In this document: positions 46,537-55,194 of the stretch, piece by piece | Numbering within the stretch: the first letter of the stretch is position 1 | Layout: every line of letters begins with the position of its first letter | Origin: Bordetella ansorpii | GTDB taxonomy: Bacteria > Pseudomonadota > Gammaproteobacteria > Burkholderiales > Burkholderiaceae_B | DNA: 64,000 nucleotides | Assembly: GCF_900078705.1 (NCBI RefSeq) | Contig: NZ_FKIF01000008.1 | Span: 186,001 to 250,000 of the forward strand | Direction: 5' to 3' | Position numbers and translations under genes: made by a program | The notes under the pieces: generated by a model | The model's database searches: none | The model's input: the letters and a program-made list of their open reading frames with translations, nothing else | Told to the model about the DNA's origin: nothing

Positions 46537-47016
46537 CTACAACTGCCAGGAACCGATGTCGGTATCGACGCCCTCGCCACCGGGCTCGCCATTCGCACCG
46601 AAAGAATAGATGTCGATCTCGCCGTGCTCGCCCGGATTGGCGTATTGGTACGGATTGCCCCAGGGATCGTTAGGCACGCGATCCAGATACGAGCGCCAGT
46701 TGTTGCCCGCCAGGCCAGGCGGTTTTTCGGCCAGGGCCCGCAGGCCCTGATCCTCACTGGGGTATCGCCCTTGATCAAGCCGATACAACTGCAGGGCTTG
46801 CATCAGCGCACTGATATCCTGGCGCGCTGCAACCACACGCGCTTGGTCGGGGCGATCCATGATGTTGGGCACGATCAGCGCCGCCAGGATTCCCATGATC
46901 ACCACCACGATCATGATCTCGATCAGCGTGAAACCGCGCTGGCGTAGAGATTGGCGGTTCCTGCTTGAGCGTAGATCCCTCTGCATCGCGTGAGGGGCGC
47001 GGTGGCTGTCTGACAT
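46537..47016 (-). CDS. gspG: Major pseudopilin GspG
   Basis: About 159 residues with a clear prepilin site (RG then FTLIEIMIVVVIMGILAAL) and the conserved GspG C-terminus (GLRALAEKPPG, YLDRVPNDPWGNPYQYANPG, SFGANGEPGGEG) that binds calcium. The leader is unusually long. The start at 47016 has TGGAG upstream; the frame continues to 47052. First gene of the gspG-K-L-M-D-E-F run. The prepilin peptidase needed for cleavage is not in the window. Confidence 0.92.
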   Translation of the reverse strand: MSDSHRAPHAMQRDLRSSRNRQSLRQRGFTLIEIMIVVVIMGILAALIVPNIMDRPDQARVVAARQDISALMQALQLYRLDQGRYPSEDQGLRALAEKPPGLAGNNWRSYLDRVPNDPWGNPYQYANPGEHGEIDIYSFGANGEPGGEGVDTDIGSWQL

Positions 47017-47052
47017 CACATGGACTCCAGAAGTAGCTAGCGACATGGTCAT

Positions 47053-47608
47053 CGGCGCTCATGTCAGAAGCATGGACGAATGTCTTGAGATCAGGGCCGA
47101 CCTCGCAGAACCGCCCGGCCGACGGCGCGCCGGTAACACGAAATGGCCAGGAGAAGGAAACTGGTCGTGCCATGTATTCACGCAGCAACACTCCCGTGTT
47201 GTCCCGTCATTCCTTTCACGGAACAGTCATAAATATCCGCGTAGAATCCCAAATTGGGCTCTACGGCCATGAAGTGGCTGACGATAGTTCGCTATCCGAG
47301 GCTTTGCTTCCATGCACGTCCAAGCGCTAGATTGGTCGCTAGAGCCCACCTTCTTTCCCGCCGGGCCGGCACGCCGGTCCGGCGCGGTACTCCTCTCGCC
47401 CCCCCACGGGCGTCTGTCCGACAAGGCCGCAGCAAAGCGGTCCCCGCACCGCCTACCTACTCGATGCTGATTTCGTGCTGTCCGATCTCTGGTGCTGTGC
47501 GATCTGACGGGACCGCGGCAAGGACCTCAAATCCTACTCGTCACATATATCGAAAATTTGACAAGATCTCCTGTCATTTGGCCAGGTTCGAGTGTTTACG
47601 TCTGGGGA
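47053..47608. other. 556-base non-coding gap inside the type II secretion cluster
   Basis: Lies between gspJ and gspG, which are usually contiguous. I see no credible gene. It contains a GC-rich inverted repeat (about 47359-47384: CGCCGGGCCGGC with GCCGGTCCGGCG, one mismatch, two-base centre). It also holds an AT-rich stretch near 47541-47580 with TTGACA and a TGACA/TGTCA inverted pair. It probably holds a separate promoter for gspG-F. Confidence 0.5.
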
Positions 47609-48235
47609 TCAGCCCCGCAGGCTGAACACCCGGCGGTAGGGCAGCGGCCTGGATGCCGACCCTTGCGTGATGACGACCTCGAGGCCCAAGGCAGGTGTTT
47701 CGGAAGAGCCCGGCGCAGGCAAACGCACCCAGCCGCGTCCCGGCATCAAAGCCCGGACTTCAAAATTGGTGATGTCTTCAACGGCCACGGCCGCCATTGC
47801 GGCTGCGGGGGCAGGTAAGGGGTAGTGCTCCGCAGCCGGGCCGGCTGCGCGATACAACCTCGAGCCGGCGCGCCACCATTGCACCCGCTGCCAGGTGCCC
47901 GGCCGGCTACCCGCCCGCACGATCTCCAGCCGCAGTGCACCACTCGAGCCCGCCAGTGCGGACACCGAAGGGGTGACCGGGATCGCATCCGTGGCGCGTT
48001 GCGCGGGCACTTCGATGGTCGAGCGCCAGCCCACGTCGCGCTCCATCTGGTCGAAGGCCTGCACCAGCGTATTGACCTGTATGGTGGCGTGATCCAGATG
48101 CTCGCTCACGCGGATGGCGTTGGTGATCGCCCGCCAAGCCATGATCGAAAGGAGTGACATGATGAGCATGGCCACCATGACCTCAATGAGCGTCAATCCC
48201 TGTTGCTTGGCTGGCGAGCGCGATGGATCAGGCAT
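47609..48235 (-). CDS. gspJ: Minor pseudopilin GspJ
   Basis: A 208-residue protein with prepilin motif QG-LTLIEVMVAMLIMSLLSI and GspJ-type domain (AFDQMERDVGWRSTIEVPAQ, RLEIVRAGSRPGTWQRVQWW, LEVVITQGS). Part of the GspH-I-J set; starts 21 bases after gspI. It builds the pseudopilus tip complex with GspI and GspK. Confidence 0.9.
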   Translation of the reverse strand: MPDPSRSPAKQQGLTLIEVMVAMLIMSLLSIMAWRAITNAIRVSEHLDHATIQVNTLVQAFDQMERDVGWRSTIEVPAQRATDAIPVTPSVSALAGSSGALRLEIVRAGSRPGTWQRVQWWRAGSRLYRAAGPAAEHYPLPAPAAAMAAVAVEDITNFEVRALMPGRGWVRLPAPGSSETPALGLEVVITQGSASRPLPYRRVFSLRG

Positions 48236-48256
48236 GATCTTGCTCTCCCGTATCGT

Positions 48257-48655
48257 CTACTGCGGTTCGACCACGCCTTGCAGCGTGGCCAAGCGGGGGT
48301 GGGGCTGGCTCGGTCGATAGACCTGAACGGTCACCCGGCGCGCGCCGCCAGTGAGTGCGACCGTCTGCGTCTCGCAGGTGAAGGCATGCGCGCCTTGCGG
48401 GCAGGGCGCGCGCGCAGTCCCCGGCGCAGGCAGGGCGGTGTCGATCTGCAGTTCGACGATCCGGTTTTGTGCCGAGAGTAGCGCGAGCGAACGGTCGCGC
48501 ACCGCGTCATTGGTCCCGGCCAGCAAGCCCGTTGCGCGCGAGATCGCTGTCAGAGCGAATGCCATGATTGCCACCGCCACCAGCACTTCAATCAGGGACA
48601 GGCCGCGTTGGTGGCGCCGATCGCGGGTAGGGCAGACGAGTGCATTAGCAGACAT
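48257..48655 (-). CDS. gspI: Minor pseudopilin GspI
   Basis: A 132-residue protein: prepilin motif RG-LSLIEVLVAVAIMAFALTAI and RSLALLSAQNRIVELQID, typical of GspI. It initiates pseudopilus assembly with GspJ and GspK. Starts 12 bases after gspH. Confidence 0.9.
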   Translation of the reverse strand: MSANALVCPTRDRRHQRGLSLIEVLVAVAIMAFALTAISRATGLLAGTNDAVRDRSLALLSAQNRIVELQIDTALPAPGTARAPCPQGAHAFTCETQTVALTGGARRVTVQVYRPSQPHPRLATLQGVVEPQ

Positions 48656-48667
48656 GACAATGACCCC

Positions 48668-49180
48668 CTATTGCACCGTGTAGGTGCCACCTGGCGTACG
48701 ACGCAGCACCACATGCGCCGAGCCTGACGACAACGTGAGATCCCAGGCCTCTTGAAACCATTCGTCCGTCAGGACGATGGGGCCGGCCGGCTTGACCACG
48801 ATCTCGCCCGATTCCCAGCGGCGTGGCCGTAATGTCTCGTCGCGGGCGAAGTCGTCCAGGCCGGCGGCGGTCGAGACTTGCGGCACGCCGCCGACATCAA
48901 CCCACACGCCGCGCACGAAGCGATAGCCTTGCTCATCGGCCTGCCACGCGATGACGCGCCCATCTATGCGTACCAGGTTCTGCGCGGTAATGAACTGGCT
49001 GGCCAGCCGTTGTGCATCCTGGCGCAGCGCACGCCCCGAGTCGCTAGGGATACGCATGGCCACCGACGCCGTGGCCACGCCGACAATGACCAACACCACC
49101 ATGACCTCAAGAAGCGAGAAGCCCCGCTGAAGGTCACGGCTGGCACGGCGCATTGACGAGCAAAACCGATGTGCAGGCAT
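48668..49180 (-). CDS. gspH: Minor pseudopilin GspH
   Basis: About 170 residues with prepilin motif RG-FSLLEVMVVLVIVGVATAS and the GspH beta domain (VRIDGRVIAWQADEQGYRFV, WDLTLSSGSAHVVLR). First gene of the minus-strand secretion cluster, divergent from gspC. Start choice is uncertain: ATG 49180 (AGGG upstream), TTG 49204 and ATG 49153 are all in frame. Confidence 0.88.
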   Translation of the reverse strand: MPAHRFCSSMRRASRDLQRGFSLLEVMVVLVIVGVATASVAMRIPSDSGRALRQDAQRLASQFITAQNLVRIDGRVIAWQADEQGYRFVRGVWVDVGGVPQVSTAAGLDDFARDETLRPRRWESGEIVVKPAGPIVLTDEWFQEAWDLTLSSGSAHVVLRRTPGGTYTVQ

Positions 49181-49266
49181 CGGCGCAACCCTATTTGCAA
49201 TCAAGGACTCGTATGATAAGAGACCGAACGTGATCGCAGTATGACCTGAAGTCTTGTGATTTTTCG

Positions 49267-49294
49267 GCAGGTCCGCCGCACCGGCGGCACCTGC
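49267..49294 (+). repeat. Hairpin in the gspC leader
   Basis: GCAGGT-CCGCCG pairs with CGGCGG-C-ACCTGC with one bulged base around a tiny loop, 33 bases before the gspC ATG in the gspH/gspC divergent region. A possible leader structure. Confidence 0.45.
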
Positions 49295-49327
49295 TGCTGC
49301 CTGCTCTGGCCACCCAACGGGACCGCC

Positions 49328-49780
49328 ATGTTGACACGCTTTGCCCCTTCCGCGTCGCTATCCAAACCCGGTCTGCTGCGAGCCGGCGCGTTCGCGTTGG
49401 CCTTGACCGGCATCGTGTTCTGGACCTACCAGATCACCAAACCATTGCCGCAAGCCGTACCTGCCTCCACTCCGCCGGCGATCAGCAACACGGAACAGGG
49501 CAGCGCCATCGCGAACTGGCTCGCCCCTGGACCCGCCAAGGTCCAGGTCAAGGTCGTCGGTGTCTTGGTCGCCGGCCAGCGCGGCGGGGCTGTGCTGTCT
49601 GTCAACGACGGCGCCCCCCGCGCCTACGCGGTGGGCGAGCAACTGGCCGCAGGCGTGGTCCTCGAGCGCATCGATCCCGATGCCGTCGTGCTCGAGCAGT
49701 CGGGCCGGGCGATGCGTCTACCGCTTCCCGCCTTGCCGGCGGGGCCTGAAGACGGCATCGTCCGTGTCCCGTCAAACTGA
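49328..49780 (+). CDS. gspC: Type II secretion inner-membrane protein GspC (short)
   Basis: A 150-residue bitopic protein: one N-terminal span (AGAFALALTGIVFWTYQI), then the HR domain (IANWLAPGPAKVQVKVVGVL, GGAVLSVNDGAPRAYAVGEQ, LERIDPDAVVLEQSGRAMRL). It lacks the C-terminal PDZ or coiled coil of the classical GspC, like HxcP. It contacts the secretin N0 domain. Alone on the plus strand, divergent from the rest of the cluster. Confidence 0.82.
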   Translation: MLTRFAPSASLSKPGLLRAGAFALALTGIVFWTYQITKPLPQAVPASTPPAISNTEQGSAIANWLAPGPAKVQVKVVGVLVAGQRGGAVLSVNDGAPRAYAVGEQLAAGVVLERIDPDAVVLEQSGRAMRLPLPALPAGPEDGIVRVPSN

Positions 49781-50090
49781 TCCTCTCTGCCGCGCCCCTC
49801 GTTAATTTTCTATGACGCCTCGTCGAGACATTTTGACGCTTGCGCGCCTCAGTCCATTCCTATAATGTAATGAATATAAAGTTCTTTTTAGGAATGAGAG
49901 CCGGCCAGTGCTCATAGGGAAATCACCTGCAACCACGGGCCTTTAGCCGTGTTGATGCGTAGCGCAATCGCGCACAGCGGTGCCTCGACTTTGCTTCATG
50001 TTCGGTGCATTTGCGGTCTCTAACATGACCGGATGACAACCAATCGTCGAGACAGCACGGCGCATCAAAACGCCACAAGGAGAGCGGCGC
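49781..50090 (+). promoter_or_regulatory. Region with a TATAAT promoter element upstream of the Phd-DUF772 gene
   Basis: No gene. A perfect TATAAT at 49861-49866 is preceded by CTTGCG 16 bases upstream, and a TTGACG lies further up. The region 49861-49905 is AT-rich. Transcripts from here would have a leader of about 220 bases before the next gene. Confidence 0.45.
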
Positions 50091-50693
50091 GTGAATCTGT
50101 TCAAGCATGACATCGGGCTACGCCAGTTGGACACCGAACGAACCTACTACGTCCACCGGGCGCATGAGGGTGAGCACGTGCTGGTTCGCAATCGCGGCAA
50201 ACCCTACGCCTGCATCGTCTCCTACGAAAGCATCCGCAACATGCCCACGCATCTGGGCGACTGGGTGCCGGCGAGCCACCCGCTGCGCTCGTTGAACGAA
50301 ACCGTCGAGCATCTGCTGCATACCGGCGGCGAGCAGACGCTGAGCGACGTCCAAGCCGAGCGCGAATGGTCCGCGCCGGTTGCCGAACTCTATCGCGCGC
50401 TACTGCTGCAACTGGTGTATTCGTTAGGCGATGCCGGACAGCTTTACACCGCCATCCACGGCAACCTGATATATCGATGGTTCATCGGGAAAAGGGACAT
50501 CTTCCTGCTTGACGGCCTGCCCGCCAAGGACAGGTTCGTCGTGGACGTGGAGCTGCTGCCCAACCACACAAGCGTCTTGACGCTGCTGCGGCAAGCCATC
50601 GACAGCCTGCCAGAGTCCGACCGCATGGGCGAGCAGAGCTACCACCTGAACTACGGCCTGCTGCAGGTGTGGCAGCATCGCGCCCGACGCTAG
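50091..50693 (+). CDS. Phd-like/IS5-DUF772 fusion protein, copy 1
   Basis: A 200-residue protein. Residues 1-60 resemble a degenerate Phd/YefM antitoxin DNA-binding domain (GEHVLVRNRGKPYACIVSYE). Residues about 95-160 match the N-terminal DUF772 domain of IS5-family transposases (ELYRALLLQLVYSLGDAGQL, then NLIYRWFIG), without any DDE catalytic region. GTG start with AAGGAGAG upstream. A paralogue lies at 52126. Probably a transcription regulator assembled from an antitoxin and a transposase domain, placed beside the secretion locus. Confidence 0.7.
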   Translation: MNLFKHDIGLRQLDTERTYYVHRAHEGEHVLVRNRGKPYACIVSYESIRNMPTHLGDWVPASHPLRSLNETVEHLLHTGGEQTLSDVQAEREWSAPVAELYRALLLQLVYSLGDAGQLYTAIHGNLIYRWFIGKRDIFLLDGLPAKDRFVVDVELLPNHTSVLTLLRQAIDSLPESDRMGEQSYHLNYGLLQVWQHRARR

Positions 50694-50786
50694 GACTCAA
50701 GCCCGACCCCGTACCGCCGCGCGCGGCAATGCGGCCTTCCCGCTTTATGGCCGCCTGGCCATCATCCGTGCGGGCGGCACCGTCTC

Positions 50787-51641
50787 TTACGCAGCCGCCC
50801 GCGGCTCGCCCCAATGTTGCACGAGCAAATCGGCGACTTGCTCAAACAAGGGGTTGACATCGCCGTGTGCCGCGATCGACAGATGCACATCCGGCAGGGG
50901 AGGGAAGCCGTGCCGCTTTTCTTCGAGCACGACCGTGCCGTCCGGGACCAGACTGCAAGGCAGCACGGCCACGCCCATTCCAGCAGTCGCCGCAGCCTGG
51001 ACGATGTGGACCTCCGCCGACACGCACGCGAGCCGCCACGGCCGTCCGAGCAGCGACAAGCTATCGATCGCCGCCGTGCGGAAAAGGTTGCCGTCACGAA
51101 AGGTGGCCAGCGGCACCAGGCAGTTCTCGTCGATATGGATCTCTCGCGCGGCGACCCAGCACAAGGGCTCGGAGTACAAGGGCCGGGACGCATGCCGCTG
51201 TAAGGTTCCTTCCAGTGCCCGGAATATCACGACATCAAGCTCCAGACGCTCGAAATCCCGCAACAGGTGCGTTGACAGGTCGGTCACTGTCGATAGTTGC
51301 AATTGCGGCAAGAACGCAGTAACGCCGGTTTCCAGGAGCTGGCGCAACCGTGCGAAAGCATCGGACGGCAAGCCCAACCTGACGCGCCCAGGCTGTTTGG
51401 CAACTGCCACCGACAAATCGAATCGGCGCAACATTTGGCTGACCACCACCAGAAACTGTTTTCCCGCTTCGGTAAGGGCTGCGCCTTTGCCGCGACTGCG
51501 CTCGAGCAGGTCCACGCCCAACGTTTTTTCTAGTTTCTTGATCCGCTGCGTGACGAGCGGCGGGGAGCGGAATTCGGCTTCGGCTGCCTCCTTGAAACTC
51601 CCCCGTTCGGCGACCGACAGAAAACTGCGCAACTGGTCCAT
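50787..51641 (-). CDS. LysR-family regulator
   Basis: A LysR regulator with N-terminal winged HTH (MDQLRSFLSVAERGSFKEAA, then PLVTQRIKKLEKTLGVDLLE) and an effector domain (RVRLGLPSDAFARLRQLLET, AAATAGMGVAVLPCSLVPDG). Start set at the canonical LysR position (51641); the frame opens to 51722. Convergent with the Phd-DUF772 gene. It may control the secretion or exoprotein genes, but nothing in the sequence proves this. Confidence 0.88.
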   Translation of the reverse strand: MDQLRSFLSVAERGSFKEAAEAEFRSPPLVTQRIKKLEKTLGVDLLERSRGKGAALTEAGKQFLVVVSQMLRRFDLSVAVAKQPGRVRLGLPSDAFARLRQLLETGVTAFLPQLQLSTVTDLSTHLLRDFERLELDVVIFRALEGTLQRHASRPLYSEPLCWVAAREIHIDENCLVPLATFRDGNLFRTAAIDSLSLLGRPWRLACVSAEVHIVQAAATAGMGVAVLPCSLVPDGTVVLEEKRHGFPPLPDVHLSIAAHGDVNPLFEQVADLLVQHWGEPRAAA

Positions 51642-51722
51642 CGTGATGGCTCGGCTATATTCCCAGGCCGCGCACGGTTGTGTACCGCAACTTTCGTGCT
51701 TTGGTTTCATCATCCATCTCAT

Positions 51723-52125
51723 TAGTAGGCGCCGCGTCGATACTGCCGCTTTGTCGTTGTTATTGCTGAGGCCGAGTCTTACGGGACTGTGGCCAGCTTA
51801 TGACAGTCTGCCGGGGCGACATGAAAGTTCAATGGCGAAAGTTGTGGAACACTACAATCAGATGACAGGTTTTGTATGTGACAGGCAATGATTCAGCAGA
51901 AAGTAATCACTAGTCGCAGTATTTCTAAATTTACAAGACCTTGCCGTATGAATAGATTAGGGGCATCTGCCATGTCGCGACATTCGCCACGGCGATCTTC
52001 TGGCAGCGGCGCTTCTGCGCGTTCCGCCGGCATGGCGCACAGTCTGGCGCCGGCACCCACAGGTGCCGCCCCCCTTTATGCGAATCCGGGGCTGATCGTC
52101 CCGGGCTAACTATGAGAGGACACAT
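51723..52125. other. Region without a gene upstream of the second Phd-DUF772 gene
   Basis: About 400 bases, more AT-rich in 51830-51960. Must carry promoters for the LysR gene and the second fusion gene. No precise promoter could be fixed. Confidence 0.4.
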
Positions 52126-52905
52126 ATGAAAATGGACTGCAACACGGTCTCAGTATCGGAGTTGAATGGGGATACATCCAAGATTCTTGATCGCGTCCAG
52201 GCTGCGCAATGTATAAAAGTGACCAAAAACGGCCAACTGTGTGCATATGTGATTTCTCCCGCCCGGTTGCAGCGCGATCGTGAATACCTGAACTATATCC
52301 CCGCAACCGATCCGCTGTTCCTGCTGCGTGACGCGTTGGAATTCCAGCTTTCCAAAGAGAATGACCCTTGGCGTGAGGTGGCAGACCTGGGTCTTGCTGT
52401 TTCACCCCGGTATCTCGCTCACGCCCTGCTGTTGCAATTGCTCTACAGCATCCCATCGCTCGAGAGTTTGTATCGACAGATCGGCGTCAATATGGCATTC
52501 CGTGAGTTCGTCGGTATCGATTCCGGTTTGTCTTTGTGGCCCTATCCGCAGTTTGAACGAGGCGCGCAAATACTGTGCCGAACGCGCATCATGGTGCGGT
52601 TGGGCGAGTTTGCCTTGTCGCATCCTGCGGTTTGCGCGGATAAGGAGCTGCGTATCAACGAGTCCTTGCTCGACGGCTGGCGCAAGCAGGGAACCACGGA
52701 CCTCACACAAAGTACGTCGTCAGGTGTTGCTGGCTCCCAAGCCGAGTCTCGTCCATTATTGTCCTTGCCCAAGCCGAAATCCAAATCAAAACCCAAGAAA
52801 AAGTCCGCCAGCGGTCTTTGTGATGCGGTGGCGCAGCCGCCGGTCGCGGTAAAAGACGGCGCTTCGCTTCAGCCAGTCATTGGCCGCTATGTCGCCTCGC
52901 GTTGA
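52126..52905 (+). CDS. Phd-like/IS5-DUF772 fusion protein, copy 2
   Basis: A 259-residue paralogue of the protein at 50091. Clear Phd/YefM-type N-terminus (NTVSVSELNGDTSKILDRVQ, then CIKVTKNGQLCAYVISPARL), then a DUF772-like domain (LAHALLLQLLYSIPSLESLY, then VNMAFREFVGIDSGLSLWPY). A lysine/proline/serine-rich tail (LPKPKSKSKPKKKSASG) is probably disordered. No catalytic residues of a transposase. GAGG precedes the ATG. Predicted DNA-binding regulator; targets unknown. Confidence 0.7.
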   Translation: MKMDCNTVSVSELNGDTSKILDRVQAAQCIKVTKNGQLCAYVISPARLQRDREYLNYIPATDPLFLLRDALEFQLSKENDPWREVADLGLAVSPRYLAHALLLQLLYSIPSLESLYRQIGVNMAFREFVGIDSGLSLWPYPQFERGAQILCRTRIMVRLGEFALSHPAVCADKELRINESLLDGWRKQGTTDLTQSTSSGVAGSQAESRPLLSLPKPKSKSKPKKKSASGLCDAVAQPPVAVKDGASLQPVIGRYVASR

Positions 52906-53148
52906 GCGATCGGTTTTTTGAAACCTGAGCGTGTATGTCCGCATAACGGGCGATAATCCAAGTCCCGACATTTGTTCATATGCTCGTCTAATTACCGAGG
53001 GATACTTATCGTTTTCGTGCGTGCTAGCAGCATCCTCGACGACCATTCTTGGCCCCTTCGCCAATCCGAGCCTGTCTCGAGTTTGTCACAGTGACGGCAC
53101 GACCCTGCGTGCCGCGCCTCAGCGGGCGCTCCCGTGCGAGAGACAGGC

Positions 53149-53790
53149 ATGAACGAGACCAGCGATACGGATGACCCGCACTGCCCGGCACCGACAGCGG
53201 TCAGTGCCGCGCCCCTGCAGGACGCGCTTGTAGCGCACTACGACTGGCTAAGCGAAAGACTCAATCGCTTCCTGAGCTGCTCGGACCTGGCGATGGAGAG
53301 CTTGCACGAGACCTGGCTCAAAGTCGTCACGATGCCGGTGCCGACGTCGCCGATTCGCCAGCCCCGCGCATATTTGTTTCGCTTGGCCTGTAACTTGGCG
53401 CTCGATCGCCTTCGTGCGGATAGCGGTTACGGTCGTCGCTCCGACGAAGGAGAGGCGTTCCTTCATGAGATCCCAGACGAGCGTCAAGGCCCGATGGAGC
53501 AAACCGAGGCTCGCGCCGCGCTACGCAACGTGAGCCAGGCCCTAAAAGGGCTATCCACGCGCCAGCAAGCCATACTGATAGATGCGCGTATCGAGCAGCG
53601 GCCGTATCATGAAATCGAGCAGCGTTACGGCATTGCTCGCTCGGTCCTGCGGCGTGAGCTGCGAGATGCGCAACAATTCTGCCTCAGCCAGATCGGCGAC
53701 ACGCTGCTTGAGCTGCCCCGTTATCATCCCAAGCCGCACTCGCGCAAACTCAAAGCCCATATCAAGCGACAGCGTGCCGCCCATTTTTGA
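53149..53790 (+). CDS. ECF-type RNA polymerase sigma factor
   Basis: A 213-residue sigma-70 family protein. Region 2: AMESLHETWLKVVTM, RQPRAYLFRLACNLALDRLR. Region 4: ALKGLSTRQQAILIDARIEQ, then YHEIEQRYGIARSVLRRELR. The FecI-like pattern and the location beside an Hxc-type secretion cluster and PdtA-like exoprotein recall VreI (PUMA3) of P. aeruginosa. No anti-sigma or TonB-like receptor gene accompanies it in the window. Start at 53149 with GAGAGAC upstream. Confidence 0.83.
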   Translation: MNETSDTDDPHCPAPTAVSAAPLQDALVAHYDWLSERLNRFLSCSDLAMESLHETWLKVVTMPVPTSPIRQPRAYLFRLACNLALDRLRADSGYGRRSDEGEAFLHEIPDERQGPMEQTEARAALRNVSQALKGLSTRQQAILIDARIEQRPYHEIEQRYGIARSVLRRELRDAQQFCLSQIGDTLLELPRYHPKPHSRKLKAHIKRQRAAHF

Positions 53791-53868
53791 CATCGGAAAT
53801 TGCGGACATCAACCTTTTGCTGGCTCGATGGCCGCCCAATGGGATACGTCGTCGGCCTGACTGGCTCG

Positions 53869-54189
53869 TTACTTGTCCCGCTTGGAGCCCGCGATCAGCA
53901 TTTGATGCAAACTCGTAAAGAGCCCAGTTTGTGTCGGCGGCAGGCGGGTGACGCGCTCGGAGGCGAGCGCTGGGTTGGGAATGTCAGGGTGACGGGACTT
54001 TTTCTCGGGCGGGGTCAGCCGTTGCGCCAAACAGCCATATGAAAGGCTGCGCGCGTCACCGATTTGTACATCAATGCAGGACGGCGCGACCTGTTTGTCC
54101 AGGTCGGCGGTGGGCGTTTGCGCGGTAGCCGCACCCATCAGACCGAGCCCCAGTATCACTGCGGTGCGTCGGCAAAGCGTCGCAGACAT
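53869..54189 (-). CDS. Small exported protein
   Basis: A 106-residue protein with a signal peptide (MSATLCRRTAVILGLGLMGA, cleaved near ATAQ) and a short mature part with two cysteines (PSCIDVQIGDARSLSYGCLA). GAGG precedes the ATG at 54189; the frame opens to 54228. Convergent with the sigma-factor gene. Function unknown; perhaps a periplasmic accessory or secretion substrate. Confidence 0.6.
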   Translation of the reverse strand: MSATLCRRTAVILGLGLMGAATAQTPTADLDKQVAPSCIDVQIGDARSLSYGCLAQRLTPPEKKSRHPDIPNPALASERVTRLPPTQTGLFTSLHQMLIAGSKRDK

Positions 54190-54302
54190 GGCGAAATCCT
54201 CATCGAAAGTCATACTGAGTGGGCGCAACCAGCATATACCGATTCAGTATAAGGCTAGTCACGCCATATCAGATGACCTGTCTGTGTCAACGATTCAGGT
54301 TT

Positions 54303-54668
54303 TCACTGCGCGATCAGGAACTCGTCTCGGGCCTTGCCTTGTGCTTCGGCTTCGGCCAGCCACCGAGGTGCTTTGCCGCGTCCAGACCACGATGCTCCCG
54401 TGTCAGGATGGCGGTACTTCGCAGGAACAGACGCACGTGGCTTGGCACCTGGAGCGTCGGCGCTTTTACGTAGTTGGGCCCGGCCCCCGCGACGCGGCCG
54501 CACGCTGGCCAAGGCATCCTGCAGCTCCTGTGGGGTCACGTCGTATTCCTGCATCGACTTGATAATTGCGGCGATGACAGGCTTGCGGCGACGTTGCCGC
54601 AATTTTTCTCTCTCCCGCTCCAATTTACGAATCTGTGCTTCAAGCGTTTTCAGATTGACTTGTCGCAT
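54303..54668 (-). CDS. H-NS-family nucleoid protein
   Basis: A 121-residue H-NS/BpH3-like protein: N-terminal coiled coil (LEAQIRKLEREREKLRQRRR), a basic linker, and the C-terminal DNA-binding motif YRHPDTGASWSGRGKAPRWL. Proteins of this kind silence AT-rich and horizontally acquired genes, so it may restrain the surrounding accessory loci. Monocistronic. Confidence 0.9.
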   Translation of the reverse strand: MRQVNLKTLEAQIRKLEREREKLRQRRRKPVIAAIIKSMQEYDVTPQELQDALASVRPRRGGRAQLRKSADAPGAKPRASVPAKYRHPDTGASWSGRGKAPRWLAEAEAQGKARDEFLIAQ

Positions 54669-55194
54669 GATTTACTCCCAATCGCGGCTTTCGCCATGAA
54701 AAATGTCCGCTGTCAAGTCTTTGATGTAGACGGACAGTTCCGTAAAAGGTCTTATGGAATAACAGGTTAGTCCATATTTTGGTCGCTACGCATCCTTGCT
54801 GATTTGCGAGCTAGGTGCCACATAGGCGCTTTGCAGTGGCAAACGTAAGGATGTCTCAGCGAGCAAAGTCGCATCATCAAAGTTTCGGTCTATCACCATC
54901 TTCCTACAGAAGGCAGTTCGAGAAGGGCGTTTATCGTGTTTGCCCCCCCAATCTGCCAATCGATAGCTCGCACCGTCGAAGCCGATGATGCGGGCGATCC
55001 ATTTCGATGTGGCACTTGCGCCTGCGTCCGGTGATGTTGGCCGCGTGTGTCCTGTGCCAATGGGATCGCGCCCATGGGGCGCTTGCGCAACGCGAAGGCT
55101 GAGGCGGGCGGTAGGATGCTCTCGAAGCGTTCGCCCCAACGAGGTCTGCTTCTATGGGGCATGCCAGTGCAAGCGACTGCTGGAGGCGCAGTAA
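54669..55194. other. Region without a confident gene
   Basis: About 525 bases between the H-NS gene and the methylenetetrahydrofolate-reductase-like gene. Open frames exist on both strands, but none has a ribosome site or a recognisable protein. Confidence 0.4.

Noticed and set aside
47359-47384. GC-rich inverted repeat as a Rho-independent terminator
   Set aside because: No T-run on either side; kept only as an unexplained repeat.
47254-47625. 123-residue frame in the gap between gspJ and gspG
   Set aside because: No ribosome site, no family, arginine-rich composition typical of random GC-rich frames.
50091-52905. Fusion genes as degraded IS5 transposases
   Set aside because: Only the DUF772 N-terminal part is present, both frames are intact, and each has an antitoxin-type N-terminus and a good ribosome site.
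54786-55139. 117-residue minus-strand frame
   Set aside because: No ribosome site and no recognisable protein.
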